The notes: a model not told the origin generated them from the sequence alone. 38,305 nt of DNA from Gammaproteobacteria bacterium (GCA_018819105.1 JAHJQV010000009.1:1-38305), one strand, 5' to 3'; numbered from the stretch's first letter, positions 8,485 through 17,128 are shown. A program made the numbers and translations.

Positions 8485-9393
8485 ATGAATAGAACCACGC
8501 TGGATCAATGGCGCTGTCTGCTCGCCTTTGCCGAATCGGGCACCTATGCCGGTGCCGGTGCCATGCTGCACAAGACACCGTCATCGGTGTTTCAGGCCAT
8601 GACCCGACTGGCGGCACAACTGGGGGTGGAGCTGGTGCAGGTCGAGGGCCGGCGCTCGCACCTGACCGACCAGGCCAGAGCGCTGTTGCACCGGGCAGAA
8701 CGGCTGGTCAATGAGTTCAGTGAACTGGAATCCATGGCCACCGATTTTGCTGCTGGCTGGGAGGCGGAAATCGGGCTCGCGGTAGAAAGCATTTTTCCCG
8801 GGCTGTGGCTGGATCGCATGCTGGCCGATTTTGCCGGACAGGCGCGCGCGCTGCGGCTGCAGGTCTATGAAGGCGTGCTGAGCCGCATTGATGACCTGTT
8901 GCATCGCCGAAAAGCCGATATTGCCATCTCGCCTCGCATTCCGGCCGGGTTTATCGGTGAGCCGCTGCTGTCGATGGAACTGCTTGCGGTCAGTCATCCT
9001 GAGCACCCGCTGCAGCAACAGCCGCAGCCGATCACGCTGCAGCAGCTTGCCGCCCACAGGCAATTTGTCATTCGTGATGAAGGCTCACAACCCGACAGTG
9101 CCGGTTGGCAGCAGTCCGAGCAGCGCTGGACAGTGAGCAGCTTTACCCGCAGCAAGGCGGCGGTGGTGGCCGGGCTGGGGTTTGGTCGTTTTGCGGCGGC
9201 CAGCATCGCCGACGAACTGCGCAGCGGACAGCTGCAGCTGCTGCCGCTGCGTGAAGGTGCACGCATGCCGGTACAGATGTTTCTGGTGTACGCCGATCGA
9301 GATCACCTGGGGCCCGGCGCCACGGCGCTGGCGCAGAGCATTGCCCGCGTGGCCGCAGCGGTCAGTCCGAAAGCTGCTGTCGCTGACGCTTGA
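8485..9393 (+). CDS. LysR-type transcriptional regulator, divergent from pirin
   Basis: The 302-residue protein has an N-terminal winged helix-turn-helix (about residues 5-64) with the LysR pattern LDQWRCLLAFAESGTYAGAG and a linker helix. A periplasmic-binding-like effector domain follows (about residues 90-290). The HTH recognition helix is slightly unusual (HKTPSSVFQAMTRLAAQLG instead of the common QSALSxxIxxLE pattern). Its position suggests control of pirin - cytochrome b561 - yceI and of itself through the 8432-8448 site. The effector is unknown. It is convergent with ccmI, with 86 bp between them and no clear terminator. Confidence 0.9.
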   Translation: MNRTTLDQWRCLLAFAESGTYAGAGAMLHKTPSSVFQAMTRLAAQLGVELVQVEGRRSHLTDQARALLHRAERLVNEFSELESMATDFAAGWEAEIGLAVESIFPGLWLDRMLADFAGQARALRLQVYEGVLSRIDDLLHRRKADIAISPRIPAGFIGEPLLSMELLAVSHPEHPLQQQPQPITLQQLAAHRQFVIRDEGSQPDSAGWQQSEQRWTVSSFTRSKAAVVAGLGFGRFAAASIADELRSGQLQLLPLREGARMPVQMFLVYADRDHLGPGATALAQSIARVAAAVSPKAAVADA

Positions 9394-9479
9394 TCTGCAC
9401 AGGCTTCATAAGCATGGCCGTTCTGGTCCAGAGCCGATGCGCAGCCGGTGCCTGTCCTCGCACTGTGTAGTGATCTGCT

Positions 9480-10700
9480 TCAATCTATGGTTTTGGCCAG
9501 CAGCAGTCTGACGCTGTGGATGCTGTCTTCCAGCGTCACGTTTTCTGTATTCTGCCAGTCGCCGCTGGCGGCACTGGCGTTGCCGCTCCAGGACAGACGG
9601 GCGACGAGTTCCACGGCCGCCCCCTGACCGAGACTGCCCAGATCGTTGCCCGGCACCATGGCTTGGGCATTGCTCAGCGTCAACTGCAGCGGTGCCTGCG
9701 GGTTTTCCACGCGCTGGATAGCCAGCGGCGGACCGGGACTGTCTGGACGGCGGGCAAACAGAAACAGCACCGGCGCCGGGCCGCTGTGTTGCTGCAGCCT
9801 CTGCTGCAGCGCAGTGTCGAACTCGATGGTGACATTGATTTGCGGTGCAAACGCAGTGGCCGCAGTGTCTGTGGCTGGCGCAGGAGTGCTGTTGTCGGTG
9901 GCATTCAGGTCGGCGCCGACTTCACTGTGCAGCGCGGCCAGTGCCTGGTTGAGTTGCTGCTGTATGCTGTCGCGGATGCCGGCATCGTCCACCAGCGGCA
10001 GCAGCGTCTGCCAATGGCCGATGGCGGCGCTGTAATCGGCCTGCTGAAAGGCGACCGCACCAGACAGCCACAGCGCACGCGGATTGTCGGCATCGATCTG
10101 CAGGGCCTCTTGCAGGTTGTTCAGCGCAGTGGCGGGAATGCTGCCGGTGGCGGCAAACAGCTGATTTTCGGCCAGTGATGCCAGGATGTCGGCGCGTTCC
10201 GGGGCGTCACTGGCAGTCAGCGCCAGCGCCTGCTGCAGGGCGTCGGCAGATTCCTTGAACCGGCTCTGGCGCGTCAGCGCGGAGGCCAGCCGCATCCAGT
10301 GGCTGCGATTGTCGGGTTCAGCACTGGCCAGCGCCTGCAATGATTCGATGTCATTGCCCGGGTTTTCGGCGGCAACATTGTTGCGCGCGCCGGCGGGCCA
10401 TTGCAGTGCATCGGGCGTGCCCAGTTGCTGATACAGCCAGTATCCCGCCAGCGGCATGAGCAGCAGCAGTGCCACGGCCAGCACGCTGTTGCTGCGGCGA
10501 GGACGTGCATGCGCGTGTCCGGCCTGATCCTTGATGGCCTGAAATTTCTGCGCAAACTCTTCGGCCGTGAGCAGGCCATCGCGAAATGCCTTGTGCAGTC
10601 GCTGATGCTGCGCCAGCACTGGCGAGCGAAACAGTGGCAACAGGACAATGGCAAGGGCCAGCAGCAGCAGCAGCAGGCTGGCAACAAGAAATAGGGTCAT
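9480..10700 (-). CDS. ccmI: Cytochrome c maturation protein CcmI (TPR)
   Basis: The 406-residue protein has two membrane helices (about residues 3-24 and 72-92) joined by a cytoplasmic loop with a leucine-zipper-like stretch. Periplasmic TPRs follow (about 115-250), then a C-terminal beta-rich domain (about 275-400, starting INVTIEFDTALQQRL). CcmI is the apocytochrome c chaperone that holds the unfolded C-terminus and passes it to CcmF/CcmH. The ATG overlaps the ccmH stop as ATGA. It is the last gene of the ccm operon, in the same place as in Pseudomonas. The full-length separate CcmI contrasts with E. coli, where it is fused to CcmH. Confidence 0.95.
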   Translation of the reverse strand: MTLFLVASLLLLLLALAIVLLPLFRSPVLAQHQRLHKAFRDGLLTAEEFAQKFQAIKDQAGHAHARPRRSNSVLAVALLLLMPLAGYWLYQQLGTPDALQWPAGARNNVAAENPGNDIESLQALASAEPDNRSHWMRLASALTRQSRFKESADALQQALALTASDAPERADILASLAENQLFAATGSIPATALNNLQEALQIDADNPRALWLSGAVAFQQADYSAAIGHWQTLLPLVDDAGIRDSIQQQLNQALAALHSEVGADLNATDNSTPAPATDTAATAFAPQINVTIEFDTALQQRLQQHSGPAPVLFLFARRPDSPGPPLAIQRVENPQAPLQLTLSNAQAMVPGNDLGSLGQGAAVELVARLSWSGNASAASGDWQNTENVTLEDSIHSVRLLLAKTID

Positions 10701-11146
10701 AACCTTGGGCTGTTGTCAGGGGATTCGGTAGCGTGGTCGTCATCTTGTGTCGCTGCCGGGGCCTGCTGTTGCAGTCGCCTTACGCTGCGCCAGACCAGCA
10801 GCACGCCGCCCAGCAGCAGCAACACCGGACCCAGCCAGAGCAGCAGCGTGGCAGCGGTGAAGCGTGGTCGATAAAGCACGAAGTCACCGTAGCGATCCAC
10901 CAGGTATTGCCTGATCTGCTCGTCACTGTTGCCATCGCGCATCAGCAGCAGCACTTCGTTGCGCAGGTCTTGCGCCAACGGTGCACTGGAATCGTCCAGA
11001 CTCTGATTTTGACACACCAGACAGCGCAGCTCGGCAGACAGAGCACGAAACCGCTGCTCTTCGGCGGCGTCGCGGAATCCGATCACATCGATGGCATTGG
11101 CCGCCAGGCTGCACAGCAGCAGAGCTATCCACAGCAGCGCGCGCAT
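10697..11146 (-). CDS. ccmH: Cytochrome c maturation thioredoxin-like protein CcmH
   Basis: The 149-residue protein starts at 11146, where its ATG shares one base with the ccmG stop (TGATG). A signal peptide covers residues 1-18. The redox motif is Cys42-Leu-Val-Cys45 in LRCLVCQNQSLDDS, and a C-terminal membrane helix spans about residues 98-118. CcmH is a periplasm-facing thiol oxidoreductase that reduces the haem-binding cysteines of apocytochrome c together with CcmG. The open frame extends upstream, but only this start gives a signal sequence. ccmH and ccmI overlap by 4 bases. Confidence 0.96.
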   Translation of the reverse strand: MRALLWIALLLCSLAANAIDVIGFRDAAEEQRFRALSAELRCLVCQNQSLDDSSAPLAQDLRNEVLLLMRDGNSDEQIRQYLVDRYGDFVLYRPRFTAATLLLWLGPVLLLLGGVLLVWRSVRRLQQQAPAATQDDDHATESPDNSPRL

Positions 11147-11682
11147 CAGCTTTCGTCGCCAGGCAGTGACTGAATCAATGGCCGCAGGCTGGTTTCCCAG
11201 GTGCGCTGATCCAGGATGCCCACCTGTTTGAAGCGGATGATGCCGTCGGCGTCGACGAGAAAGGTTTCCGGCGCGCCGTACACACCAAAATCGATGCCGA
11301 CCTTGCCGTCGGCATCGACAAGGATCTGCTGGTAGGGGTTGCCGAATTGGTTCAGCCAGCGTCTGGCATCGTCTTCGGCATCCTTGTAGTTGAGTCCGAT
11401 CACGGGCAGCAGGCCGGATTCGGCGATGGCGGTGATCTGCTCGTGTTCGACCCGACAGCCCGGACACCAGCTGGCCCAGACATTGAGCAGGTAAGGTTGC
11501 CCCAGCAGGTCATCGCGACGGATTAGCTGGTCACCGTCCAGTGTTGACAATGCGAACTCGGGGGCCGGTTTGCCGATCAGTGGCGACGGGATGATGTCTT
11601 TCTGGTCGGCCATGCGCAGTCCGACAAACAGCAGCACGCACAGGGCCATGAACACCGCCACGGGCAGTATACGGTTAAGCAC
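11146..11682 (-). CDS. ccmG: Thiol:disulfide interchange protein CcmG/DsbE
   Basis: The best start is the GTG at 11682, which overlaps the end of ccmF (GTGCTTAA) and gives 178 residues with an N-terminal membrane anchor (about 5-22). The longer frame back to 11763 would add 27 residues encoded inside ccmF that look unlike any CcmG. The thioredoxin-fold active site is Trp-Cys73-Pro-Gly-Cys76 in NVWASWCPGCRVEH; the residue between the cysteines is Gly rather than the Thr of E. coli WCPTC. The cis-Pro region APETFLVD is present. It is a membrane-tethered periplasmic reductant for CcmH or apocytochrome c. Confidence 0.93.
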   Translation of the reverse strand: MLNRILPVAVFMALCVLLFVGLRMADQKDIIPSPLIGKPAPEFALSTLDGDQLIRRDDLLGQPYLLNVWASWCPGCRVEHEQITAIAESGLLPVIGLNYKDAEDDARRWLNQFGNPYQQILVDADGKVGIDFGVYGAPETFLVDADGIIRFKQVGILDQRTWETSLRPLIQSLPGDES

Positions 11683-13666
11683 CGGCGTTGGCTCCAGCCG
11701 GGGCAGCGGGCGTGGTGATAACGCGGGCGCTCGCGGTCTGCTGCAAGCGATAGCGGCGATCACTGGCCGACAGCAGTGCCCCCAGCAGAATCAGCAGTGC
11801 ACCGCCCCAGATCCAGCGCACGAACGGCTTGGTGTAGATGCGCACGCTCCACACCTGGGCCGGGTTCTCGCCGTCCAGCGGCTCACCCAGCGCCACGTAG
11901 AGATCGCGCGTCAGGCCAGGTTCAATGGCGGCATCGGTCATGATGCTGCCACCGGCGGCATAGCGCCGCTTTTCCGGCAGCATGCGGGCGACCAGTTCAG
12001 TGTCGCCGCTGCGTCTGACCTCGAACACGCCTCTGGCTGCCAGATAGTTCGGCCCCTGCACATTGCGGCTGTCGGCAAAGTGGTAGTCATACTGGCCCAC
12101 GGTCACGGTGTCGCCGACTTGCATGCGCAGATCCTTCTGGATTTCGCTGGATTCGACCATGCTGACACCGACCACAAACACACCAACACCGAAATGCGCC
12201 AGTGCCATGCCGAATTCCCAGCGTCTGGGAGCGCCGTCGCGACTGCTGCGGCTGCGCTGCCACAGGTACCAGACACTGCCGATCATCAGCCAGGCGGCAA
12301 CGATCACGCCGAGCCAGCCGCGCACTCCGGCCGGATTCAGCAACAGCAGCAACAGCACGGCGATGCCAGCCGCAGCCAGCGCCATGTTGCGGGCATGCTG
12401 ACGCAGTTCCATCCAGTTGCCCTGGCGCCAGCGCGTCACCGGCCCCAGCGGCATCAGCAGTACCACCGGAATCATCAGCACAATGAACAGCGTGCCAAAG
12501 TAGGGCGGGCCAACCGAGATCTTGCCCAGCTTGAGGGCGTCGGCCAGCAGCGGATAAAGTGTACCCAGCAGTACCATGCCGGTGGCGGCGGCGAACAGCA
12601 CGTTGTTCAGCAACAGCATGGTTTCGCGGCTGTACAGGCCGATGCCGGTGTCCGGTTTCAGCGTGTGTGCACGCAGCGCGAACAGGGTCAGCGCACCGCC
12701 GGCAAAAAAGCCCAGCATGGCGAGGATGAAAATGCCGCGGGTGGGGTCACTGGCAAACGCATGCACCGAGGTCAGTGCGCCGGAGCGCACCAGAAAGGTG
12801 CCCAGCAGACTCAGTGAAAAGGCAGTGATGGCCAGCAGCAGGGTCCAGTTCTGGAACACCTTGCGTTTTTCCGTCACTGCCAGCGAGTGCACCAGTGCAG
12901 TGCCAATCAGCCAGGGCATGAAGGAGGCGTTTTCCACCGGATCCCAGAACCACCAGCCGCCCCAGCCGAGTTCGTAATACGCCCACCAGCTGCCCAGTGC
13001 GATGCCAGCGGTGAGAAACGCCCAGGCGGTCAGCGTCCATGGCCGGCACCAGCGCACCCAGCCGGATTCCATGCGCCCGCCGAGCAGGGCGGCGATGGCA
13101 AAGGCGAACGGTACCGCCATGCCGACGTAGCCCATGTACAGCATCGGTGGATGAATGATCAGGCCGGGATCCTGCAACAGCGGATTCAGATCGGCACCAT
13201 CGGCCGGCGTCGGCAGCAGCCGGCCAAACGGGTTGGAGGTGAACAGGATGAACAGCAGAAAGGCGGCCGCCACCATGCCCAGCACCGCGCTGACGCGGGC
13301 CAGAAACTGCAGCGGCAATGCAGCACTGAAGCGGGCCACGGCAGCAATCCAGATCGCCAGCACCAGGCACCACAGCAGCAGGGAACCTTCATGCCCGCCC
13401 CAGACGGCGGAAATCCGGTACTGCATGGGCAGCAGCGAGTTGCTGTTGCGGGCGACGTACTCGACGGAAAAGTCCTGGGTGATGAATGCGCTGGTGAGCA
13501 GCACGAAGGCGAGCGTGATGAAGCCCAGCATGCCGTAGGACAATGGACGACTGAGCAACTGCAGTTGCTGGTTGCCGCTGTAACTGCCCCACAGTGGCAG
13601 CACAGACTGCTGCAATGCCAGCAGCAGGGCCAGAATCAGGCTGACCTGGCCGAGTTCCGCCAGCAT
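11675..13666 (-). CDS. ccmF: Haem lyase subunit CcmF
   Basis: The 663-residue polytopic membrane protein has many hydrophobic helices. The haem-handling WWD segment GWGGWWFWDPVE lies at about residues 234-245, and conserved histidines occur in IIHPPMLYMGY (His172) and near His260. A large periplasmic loop precedes the last helix. CcmF with CcmH/CcmI accepts haem from holo-CcmE and attaches it to the CXXCH cysteines of apocytochrome c. The length is normal for the family. The ATG shares a base with the ccmE stop (TGATG), and the 3' end overlaps the GTG start of ccmG. Confidence 0.97.
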   Translation of the reverse strand: MLAELGQVSLILALLLALQQSVLPLWGSYSGNQQLQLLSRPLSYGMLGFITLAFVLLTSAFITQDFSVEYVARNSNSLLPMQYRISAVWGGHEGSLLLWCLVLAIWIAAVARFSAALPLQFLARVSAVLGMVAAAFLLFILFTSNPFGRLLPTPADGADLNPLLQDPGLIIHPPMLYMGYVGMAVPFAFAIAALLGGRMESGWVRWCRPWTLTAWAFLTAGIALGSWWAYYELGWGGWWFWDPVENASFMPWLIGTALVHSLAVTEKRKVFQNWTLLLAITAFSLSLLGTFLVRSGALTSVHAFASDPTRGIFILAMLGFFAGGALTLFALRAHTLKPDTGIGLYSRETMLLLNNVLFAAATGMVLLGTLYPLLADALKLGKISVGPPYFGTLFIVLMIPVVLLMPLGPVTRWRQGNWMELRQHARNMALAAAGIAVLLLLLLNPAGVRGWLGVIVAAWLMIGSVWYLWQRSRSSRDGAPRRWEFGMALAHFGVGVFVVGVSMVESSEIQKDLRMQVGDTVTVGQYDYHFADSRNVQGPNYLAARGVFEVRRSGDTELVARMLPEKRRYAAGGSIMTDAAIEPGLTRDLYVALGEPLDGENPAQVWSVRIYTKPFVRWIWGGALLILLGALLSASDRRYRLQQTASARVITTPAAPAGANAGA

Positions 13667-14145
13667 CAGCGACCCCCTGAGGCGACGGTTTCGCTGTCCG
13701 ACAGCTTTTTCTTCACCGGATGGCCGGCCCGCTCCAGGGCATCGGCGACTTCCGGTGCCATGTAGGTCTCATCGTGCTTGGCCAGTACATCGTCGGCGAC
13801 AAATTGACCGGAGCCGGCGAGACGGCCATGGGCGATCACACCCTGGCCTTCGGCAAACAGATCCGGCAGGATGCCCTGATACTCGACGCGGATGGTTTCC
13901 TTACCGTCGGTGACGTCAAAGCTGGCGAGCAGGGTTTGCGGATCGCGCTGCACGCTGCCACGTTCGACCAGACCGCCGAGTCGAAATTTCTGTCCGGGCT
14001 CGATGTTGCGGGCGATCACGTCGCTGGGACTCTGGAAGTAGAGCAGATTGTCCTGCAGCGCGTAGATGGCGATGCCGACAGCCAGCGAGACACCGGCGAG
14101 AATGCCAAGGAACAGGGTAAGGCGTCGTTTTCGGGTCGGGGTCAT
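13666..14145 (-). CDS. ccmE: Haem chaperone CcmE
   Basis: The 159-residue protein has an N-terminal membrane anchor (about residues 9-30) and a periplasmic OB-fold. The covalent haem-binding His124 and the axial Tyr128 stand in LAKHDETYMAPEV. A flexible charged tail ends the protein. CcmE receives haem at the CcmABCD complex and carries it to CcmF. It starts 59 bp after the ccmD stop, the largest gap between ccmD and ccmI, and overlaps ccmF by one base. Confidence 0.97.
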   Translation of the reverse strand: MTPTRKRRLTLFLGILAGVSLAVGIAIYALQDNLLYFQSPSDVIARNIEPGQKFRLGGLVERGSVQRDPQTLLASFDVTDGKETIRVEYQGILPDLFAEGQGVIAHGRLAGSGQFVADDVLAKHDETYMAPEVADALERAGHPVKKKLSDSETVASGGR

Positions 14146-14204
14146 GATTCACTCATCCGTAGCCAATGTGCTTGCGCGGCCAGCTGGTCGGTCGCAACAG
14201 TGAT

Positions 14205-14372
14205 TTATTGTCTGCTTATTTTTTCGGCCCGCTGCTGTACGCGGATGTGCCTGAGCAGGGCGCGTCGACGCAGTACCGGCTGCAGGGCACAGTACAGCAC
14301 GATGAGCGCAGAGATGCCGTAGGCGATCATGATGTAGTGACTGTGCGGGCCATGTATCCATTCGATGTTCAT
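14205..14372 (-). CDS. ccmD: Small membrane protein CcmD (55 residues)
   Basis: This small gene lies exactly where ccmD is expected, between ccmC and ccmE. The ATG at 14372 opens 55 codons ending in TAA at 14205. The protein begins MNIEWIHGPHSHYIMIAYG, has one membrane helix (about residues 13-31), then a basic tail (VLRRRALLRHIRVQQRAEK). This is the classic CcmD pattern. CcmD holds CcmE in the CcmABC complex and is needed to release holo-CcmE. At 55 codons it is easily missed by length-filtered gene calling. Upstream, at the ccmC end, sits a perfect FNR-type box. Confidence 0.93.
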   Translation of the reverse strand: MNIEWIHGPHSHYIMIAYGISALIVLYCALQPVLRRRALLRHIRVQQRAEKISRQ

Positions 14373-14416
14373 GATAAGCGTCTGTTCCGTGTTTTGCTGG
14401 ATTTTGATGGCTGCAT

Positions 14417-14430
14417 TTGATCCAGATCAA
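14417..14430. promoter_or_regulatory. Perfect FNR/Anr-type box at the ccmC/ccmD junction
   Basis: TTGATCCAGATCAA matches the FNR/Anr consensus TTGAT-N4-ATCAA at every defined base. It covers the ccmC stop codon and is centred about 51 bp upstream of the ccmD ATG. No good -10 is visible at the expected distance, so an oxygen-controlled internal promoter for ccmDEFGHI is possible but unproven. Confidence 0.45.
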
Positions 14431-15197
14431 TCGGCCACGAGCAGTTCACGTGGCCAGTTTTTATGCTGATCCTGATGCAGCAGCATGCTGCGGCTGCGTG
14501 CCAGCAGCACCGCCGCATAATAGAACTTGGTCGCCACCACCAGCAGCAGCAGCGGCACCAGCATGCTGGTGTCCATGCTCGATTCCGCCAGGTTGAGCCT
14601 GATCGTGTTGCCCTGGTGCAGCGTGTTCCACCATTGTACCGAGTAATGGATGATGGGCAGGTTGACCAGCCCGATCAGCGCCAGCAGGCTCGCCGCCCGC
14701 GCTGCCTTGCGCGGCTCCTCGATGGATTCGTACAGAGCCAGCACACCGACATAGAGAAACAGCAGCACCAGTTCCGAGGTCATGCGCGCGTCCCATTGCC
14801 AGTAAGTGCCCCAGGTGGGCTTGCCCCACAGGCTGCCGGTGATCAGCGTGATCAGCGTGAACGCGGCACCGATCGGTGCGCTGCAGATGGCCATGGTTTC
14901 GGCCAGACGGATGCGCCAGACCATGCCGATCAGTCCAAATATGGCCATCAGCGCGAAGATCATCATCGACATCCAGGCGCTGGGCACGTGAATGAAGATG
15001 ATGCGGTAGCTGTCACCCTGCAGATAGTCCGGTGGGGCCACGAACAGGCCCAGGTACAGCCCCGGCAGTGCCAGCAGTGCGAACCCGGCCCACAGCCAGG
15101 GAATCATGTGGCCACTGGCGGCATAGAACCAGGCCGGTGAACCCCAGCGATGGAACCACACCTTGATGCGTTGCCAGCTTGTCGTTGCTTCACTCAT
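14427..15197 (-). CDS. ccmC: Haem-handling membrane protein CcmC
   Basis: The 256-residue protein has six hydrophobic helices, the WWD motif WGTYWQWDARMTS (about residues 129-141) and the two axial histidine candidates His70 (FIHVPSAW) and His184 (PIIHYSVQWW). CcmC binds haem at the periplasmic face and loads it onto CcmE. The start codon is separated from the ccmB stop by one base. A TATGTT-like or other internal promoter is not evident. The 3' end overlaps the FNR-type box. Confidence 0.97.
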   Translation of the reverse strand: MSEATTSWQRIKVWFHRWGSPAWFYAASGHMIPWLWAGFALLALPGLYLGLFVAPPDYLQGDSYRIIFIHVPSAWMSMMIFALMAIFGLIGMVWRIRLAETMAICSAPIGAAFTLITLITGSLWGKPTWGTYWQWDARMTSELVLLFLYVGVLALYESIEEPRKAARAASLLALIGLVNLPIIHYSVQWWNTLHQGNTIRLNLAESSMDTSMLVPLLLLVVATKFYYAAVLLARSRSMLLHQDQHKNWPRELLVAD

Positions 15198-15198
15198 G

Positions 15199-15867
15199 TC
15201 ATTCCCGCAAGTGTATGTTCAGGGCCACCGCCACCGCCGGTGGAATCAGTGTCAACGCCAGCACCAGCATGGCGGTGATCAGCAGCAGCTGCATGTCCAC
15301 CTGCGTGCCGGCCTGGGTTTCGCGCACCGCAGAGGTGGCAAAAATCAGCAGCGGCACATACAGCGGTGCTACCAGCAGGCTCATCAGGGTGGAAGCCTGG
15401 CGGCTGCCCAGTGTCAGCGCGGCGGCCAGCGCACACAACATGGTCATGATGGGTGTGCCCAGCAGCAATGACAAGCTCAATACGACCAGCGCATCGAGCT
15501 GCAACTGCAGCCAGATGCCGAGCAGCGGGCTGATCAGCACGATCGGCAGACCACTGACCAGCCAGCGTGACAGCAATCGTGCTGCAATCAGTTTGAGCAT
15601 GCCACAATCGGCCAGCAGCCACTGTTCCAGCCGGCCGCATTTGTCGTCGTGCTGGAACACCGCCTCCAGCCCCAGCAACGAAGCCAGCAGTGCGGCGATC
15701 CAGATCACCCCGCCAGCCAGCTGTCGCAACTGCTCGGCTTCCGGGCTGATGCCCAGCGGGAACAGCGCCACCACCAGGGCCATGAACCACAGCGGCTGCA
15801 GCAGCTCGCCGCGATGCTGAAAGGCAATGTTCAGATCGGTTCGAACCAGGCTGATGAACAGACTCAT
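15199..15867 (-). CDS. ccmB: Haem exporter-complex permease CcmB
   Basis: The 222-residue protein has six hydrophobic segments and the CcmB opening LVRTDLNIAFQHRGELLQPLWFMALVV. It forms the CcmA2B-C-D ABC complex, whose ATP use releases holo-CcmE from CcmC. The ATG overlaps the ccmA stop as ATGA, so the two are translationally coupled. The length is typical. Confidence 0.96.
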   Translation of the reverse strand: MSLFISLVRTDLNIAFQHRGELLQPLWFMALVVALFPLGISPEAEQLRQLAGGVIWIAALLASLLGLEAVFQHDDKCGRLEQWLLADCGMLKLIAARLLSRWLVSGLPIVLISPLLGIWLQLQLDALVVLSLSLLLGTPIMTMLCALAAALTLGSRQASTLMSLLVAPLYVPLLIFATSAVRETQAGTQVDMQLLLITAMLVLALTLIPPAVAVALNIHLRE

Positions 15868-16514
15868 GCGACATTCCGGCTGTGGCCAGATGGTGAGCGC
15901 AGAGGCAGTCGCAGATGGCGACTGTCGGGCAGATCGGCCAGGCCGAGTTCATGACTGGCGATGATGGCAATGCCACCTTGCTGGCAGTGTTGACGAATCA
16001 GTTTCAGCATCAGATTGATGCTCGCCTTGTCCAGATTGACGAAGGGCTCGTCCAGCAGCCACAGCGGGCGCGGTGTCAGCAGCAGCCGCGCCAGCGCCGC
16101 GCGCTTGAGCTGCCCGGCGGACAATTCACTGACCCGGCGCGTGGCCAGATCGGCCACATTCAGTGCATGCAGGGCCTGCAGGCAGAGCGTGTCGGCATCC
16201 ACCGTCGTGGCCGCTTGGCCTGCAGTGGATGCACCCTGTAAATGCAAGTAATAACGCAGGTTGTCCAGCACGGTGAGCTGCCACTGCAGGCCATGCTGGT
16301 GTCCCACGTAGTGACAGCGGGCGAGCTCGATGTGACCATGGGTAGGGCGCAGAATGCCAGCCAGCAATTTGATCAGCGTGGTTTTGCCGCTGCCATTCGT
16401 TCCGCTCAGCACGACGCTGTCGCCGGCCTGCAGACTCAGGCTGAGACTGCCGAACACGCTTTCATAATGCCGTTCATAGCTGACATTGCTGGCGCTGATC
16501 AGGACTTCTGACAT
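15864..16514 (-). CDS. ccmA: ABC ATPase CcmA
   Basis: The 216-residue ATPase has all catalytic motifs: Walker A GTNGSGKTT (38-46), signature LSAGQ (131-135), Walker B LWLLDEP (about 151-157) and an H-loop His in IASHELG. It is a cytoplasmic subunit of the CcmABCD complex. The open frame runs further upstream to 16607, but the ATG at 16514 begins the normal MSEVLISASNVSYERH sequence and lies at a sensible distance from the promoter-like -10 at 16554-16559. It is the first gene of the nine-gene ccm operon and gives a useful contrast with the degenerate NBD at 33847-35514. Confidence 0.96.
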   Translation of the reverse strand: MSEVLISASNVSYERHYESVFGSLSLSLQAGDSVVLSGTNGSGKTTLIKLLAGILRPTHGHIELARCHYVGHQHGLQWQLTVLDNLRYYLHLQGASTAGQAATTVDADTLCLQALHALNVADLATRRVSELSAGQLKRAALARLLLTPRPLWLLDEPFVNLDKASINLMLKLIRQHCQQGGIAIIASHELGLADLPDSRHLRLPLRSPSGHSRNVA

Positions 16515-16553
16515 GCGGTAAACAGACACTGCAGGAAGTGGTTGGATGCCGGC

Positions 16554-16559
16554 ATTATA
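16554..16559 (-). promoter_or_regulatory. -10 box of the ccm operon promoter
   Basis: The - strand reads TATAAT (perfect -10), 40 bp before the ccmA ATG. GGCACA lies 17 nt upstream of it as a weak -35. The 105-bp gap between ccmA and the DUF3293 gene is the only promoter-sized gap upstream of ccmA. Confidence 0.5.
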
Positions 16560-16619
16560 CTGCCTATGCCTCGGCCTGTGCCGGGGCTCAGCATGGAATT
16601 CAGCCATGCACTGGGCGCA

Positions 16620-17075
16620 TTATTCATAGAGCCACAGCAGCCGCACCACAGCGGGTGACTTGCTGTCCTCGCTTGCGTGCTCGCAGACCAGCAGTGCCAG
16701 TTGCCCGAACTGCCGCCCCAACTCCAGTAGCTGCGTATCCAGTCCGGTTTGCGTCGCCGGTGGATCAAGCAGGACCAGCCAGCCATGCTCATCCGGCCAC
16801 TGACCTTTTGCATCGACATGGCGGGTCGGCAGCATGGGCAAAGCAAGCTGTTGCAGCGCGTCGCGCAGCGCCGCGCGGCGACGTCCGTTGTCATGCTCGG
16901 CCAGTTGTTGTGCCTGCGGGTTGTCGGCGGTGATGACCAGCCAGCTGCATTCCTGCAGCGGTGCAGGTGGTGGCTGTCCGACGCGCACGGTCAGGCTGCC
17001 TTCGGCATGTGCCACCAGATAGCGGGTTTGCTGGAATGCTTCTGTCAGTGCGGCCGATGGTCTGTGCCTGGGCAT
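16620..17075 (-). CDS. DUF3293 family protein
   Basis: The 151-residue soluble protein shows the DUF3293 pattern: an opening LTEAFQQTRYLV, then SLTVRVGQPPPAP, WLVITADNPQAQQLAEHDN, ALPMLPTRHVDAKGQWPDEHGWLVL and LGRQFGQLALLV. The function of the family is unknown. It is on the ccm strand, 105 bp upstream of ccmA, but a promoter-like -10 in the gap suggests ccmA is also read independently. It is divergent from gor, with 53 bp between them. Confidence 0.8.
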   Translation of the reverse strand: MPRHRPSAALTEAFQQTRYLVAHAEGSLTVRVGQPPPAPLQECSWLVITADNPQAQQLAEHDNGRRRAALRDALQQLALPMLPTRHVDAKGQWPDEHGWLVLLDPPATQTGLDTQLLELGRQFGQLALLVCEHASEDSKSPAVVRLLWLYE

Positions 17076-17128
17076 GTTCGCGGCTTATACTGGTATGGGT
17101 GTATTCATGGTAAAGGAAAGCTGAATTG

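Noticed and set aside
11570-12817. 415-codon + strand frame opposite ccmF/ccmG
   Set aside because: The His/Gln/Ala-rich translation without domains lies opposite conserved CcmF and CcmG.
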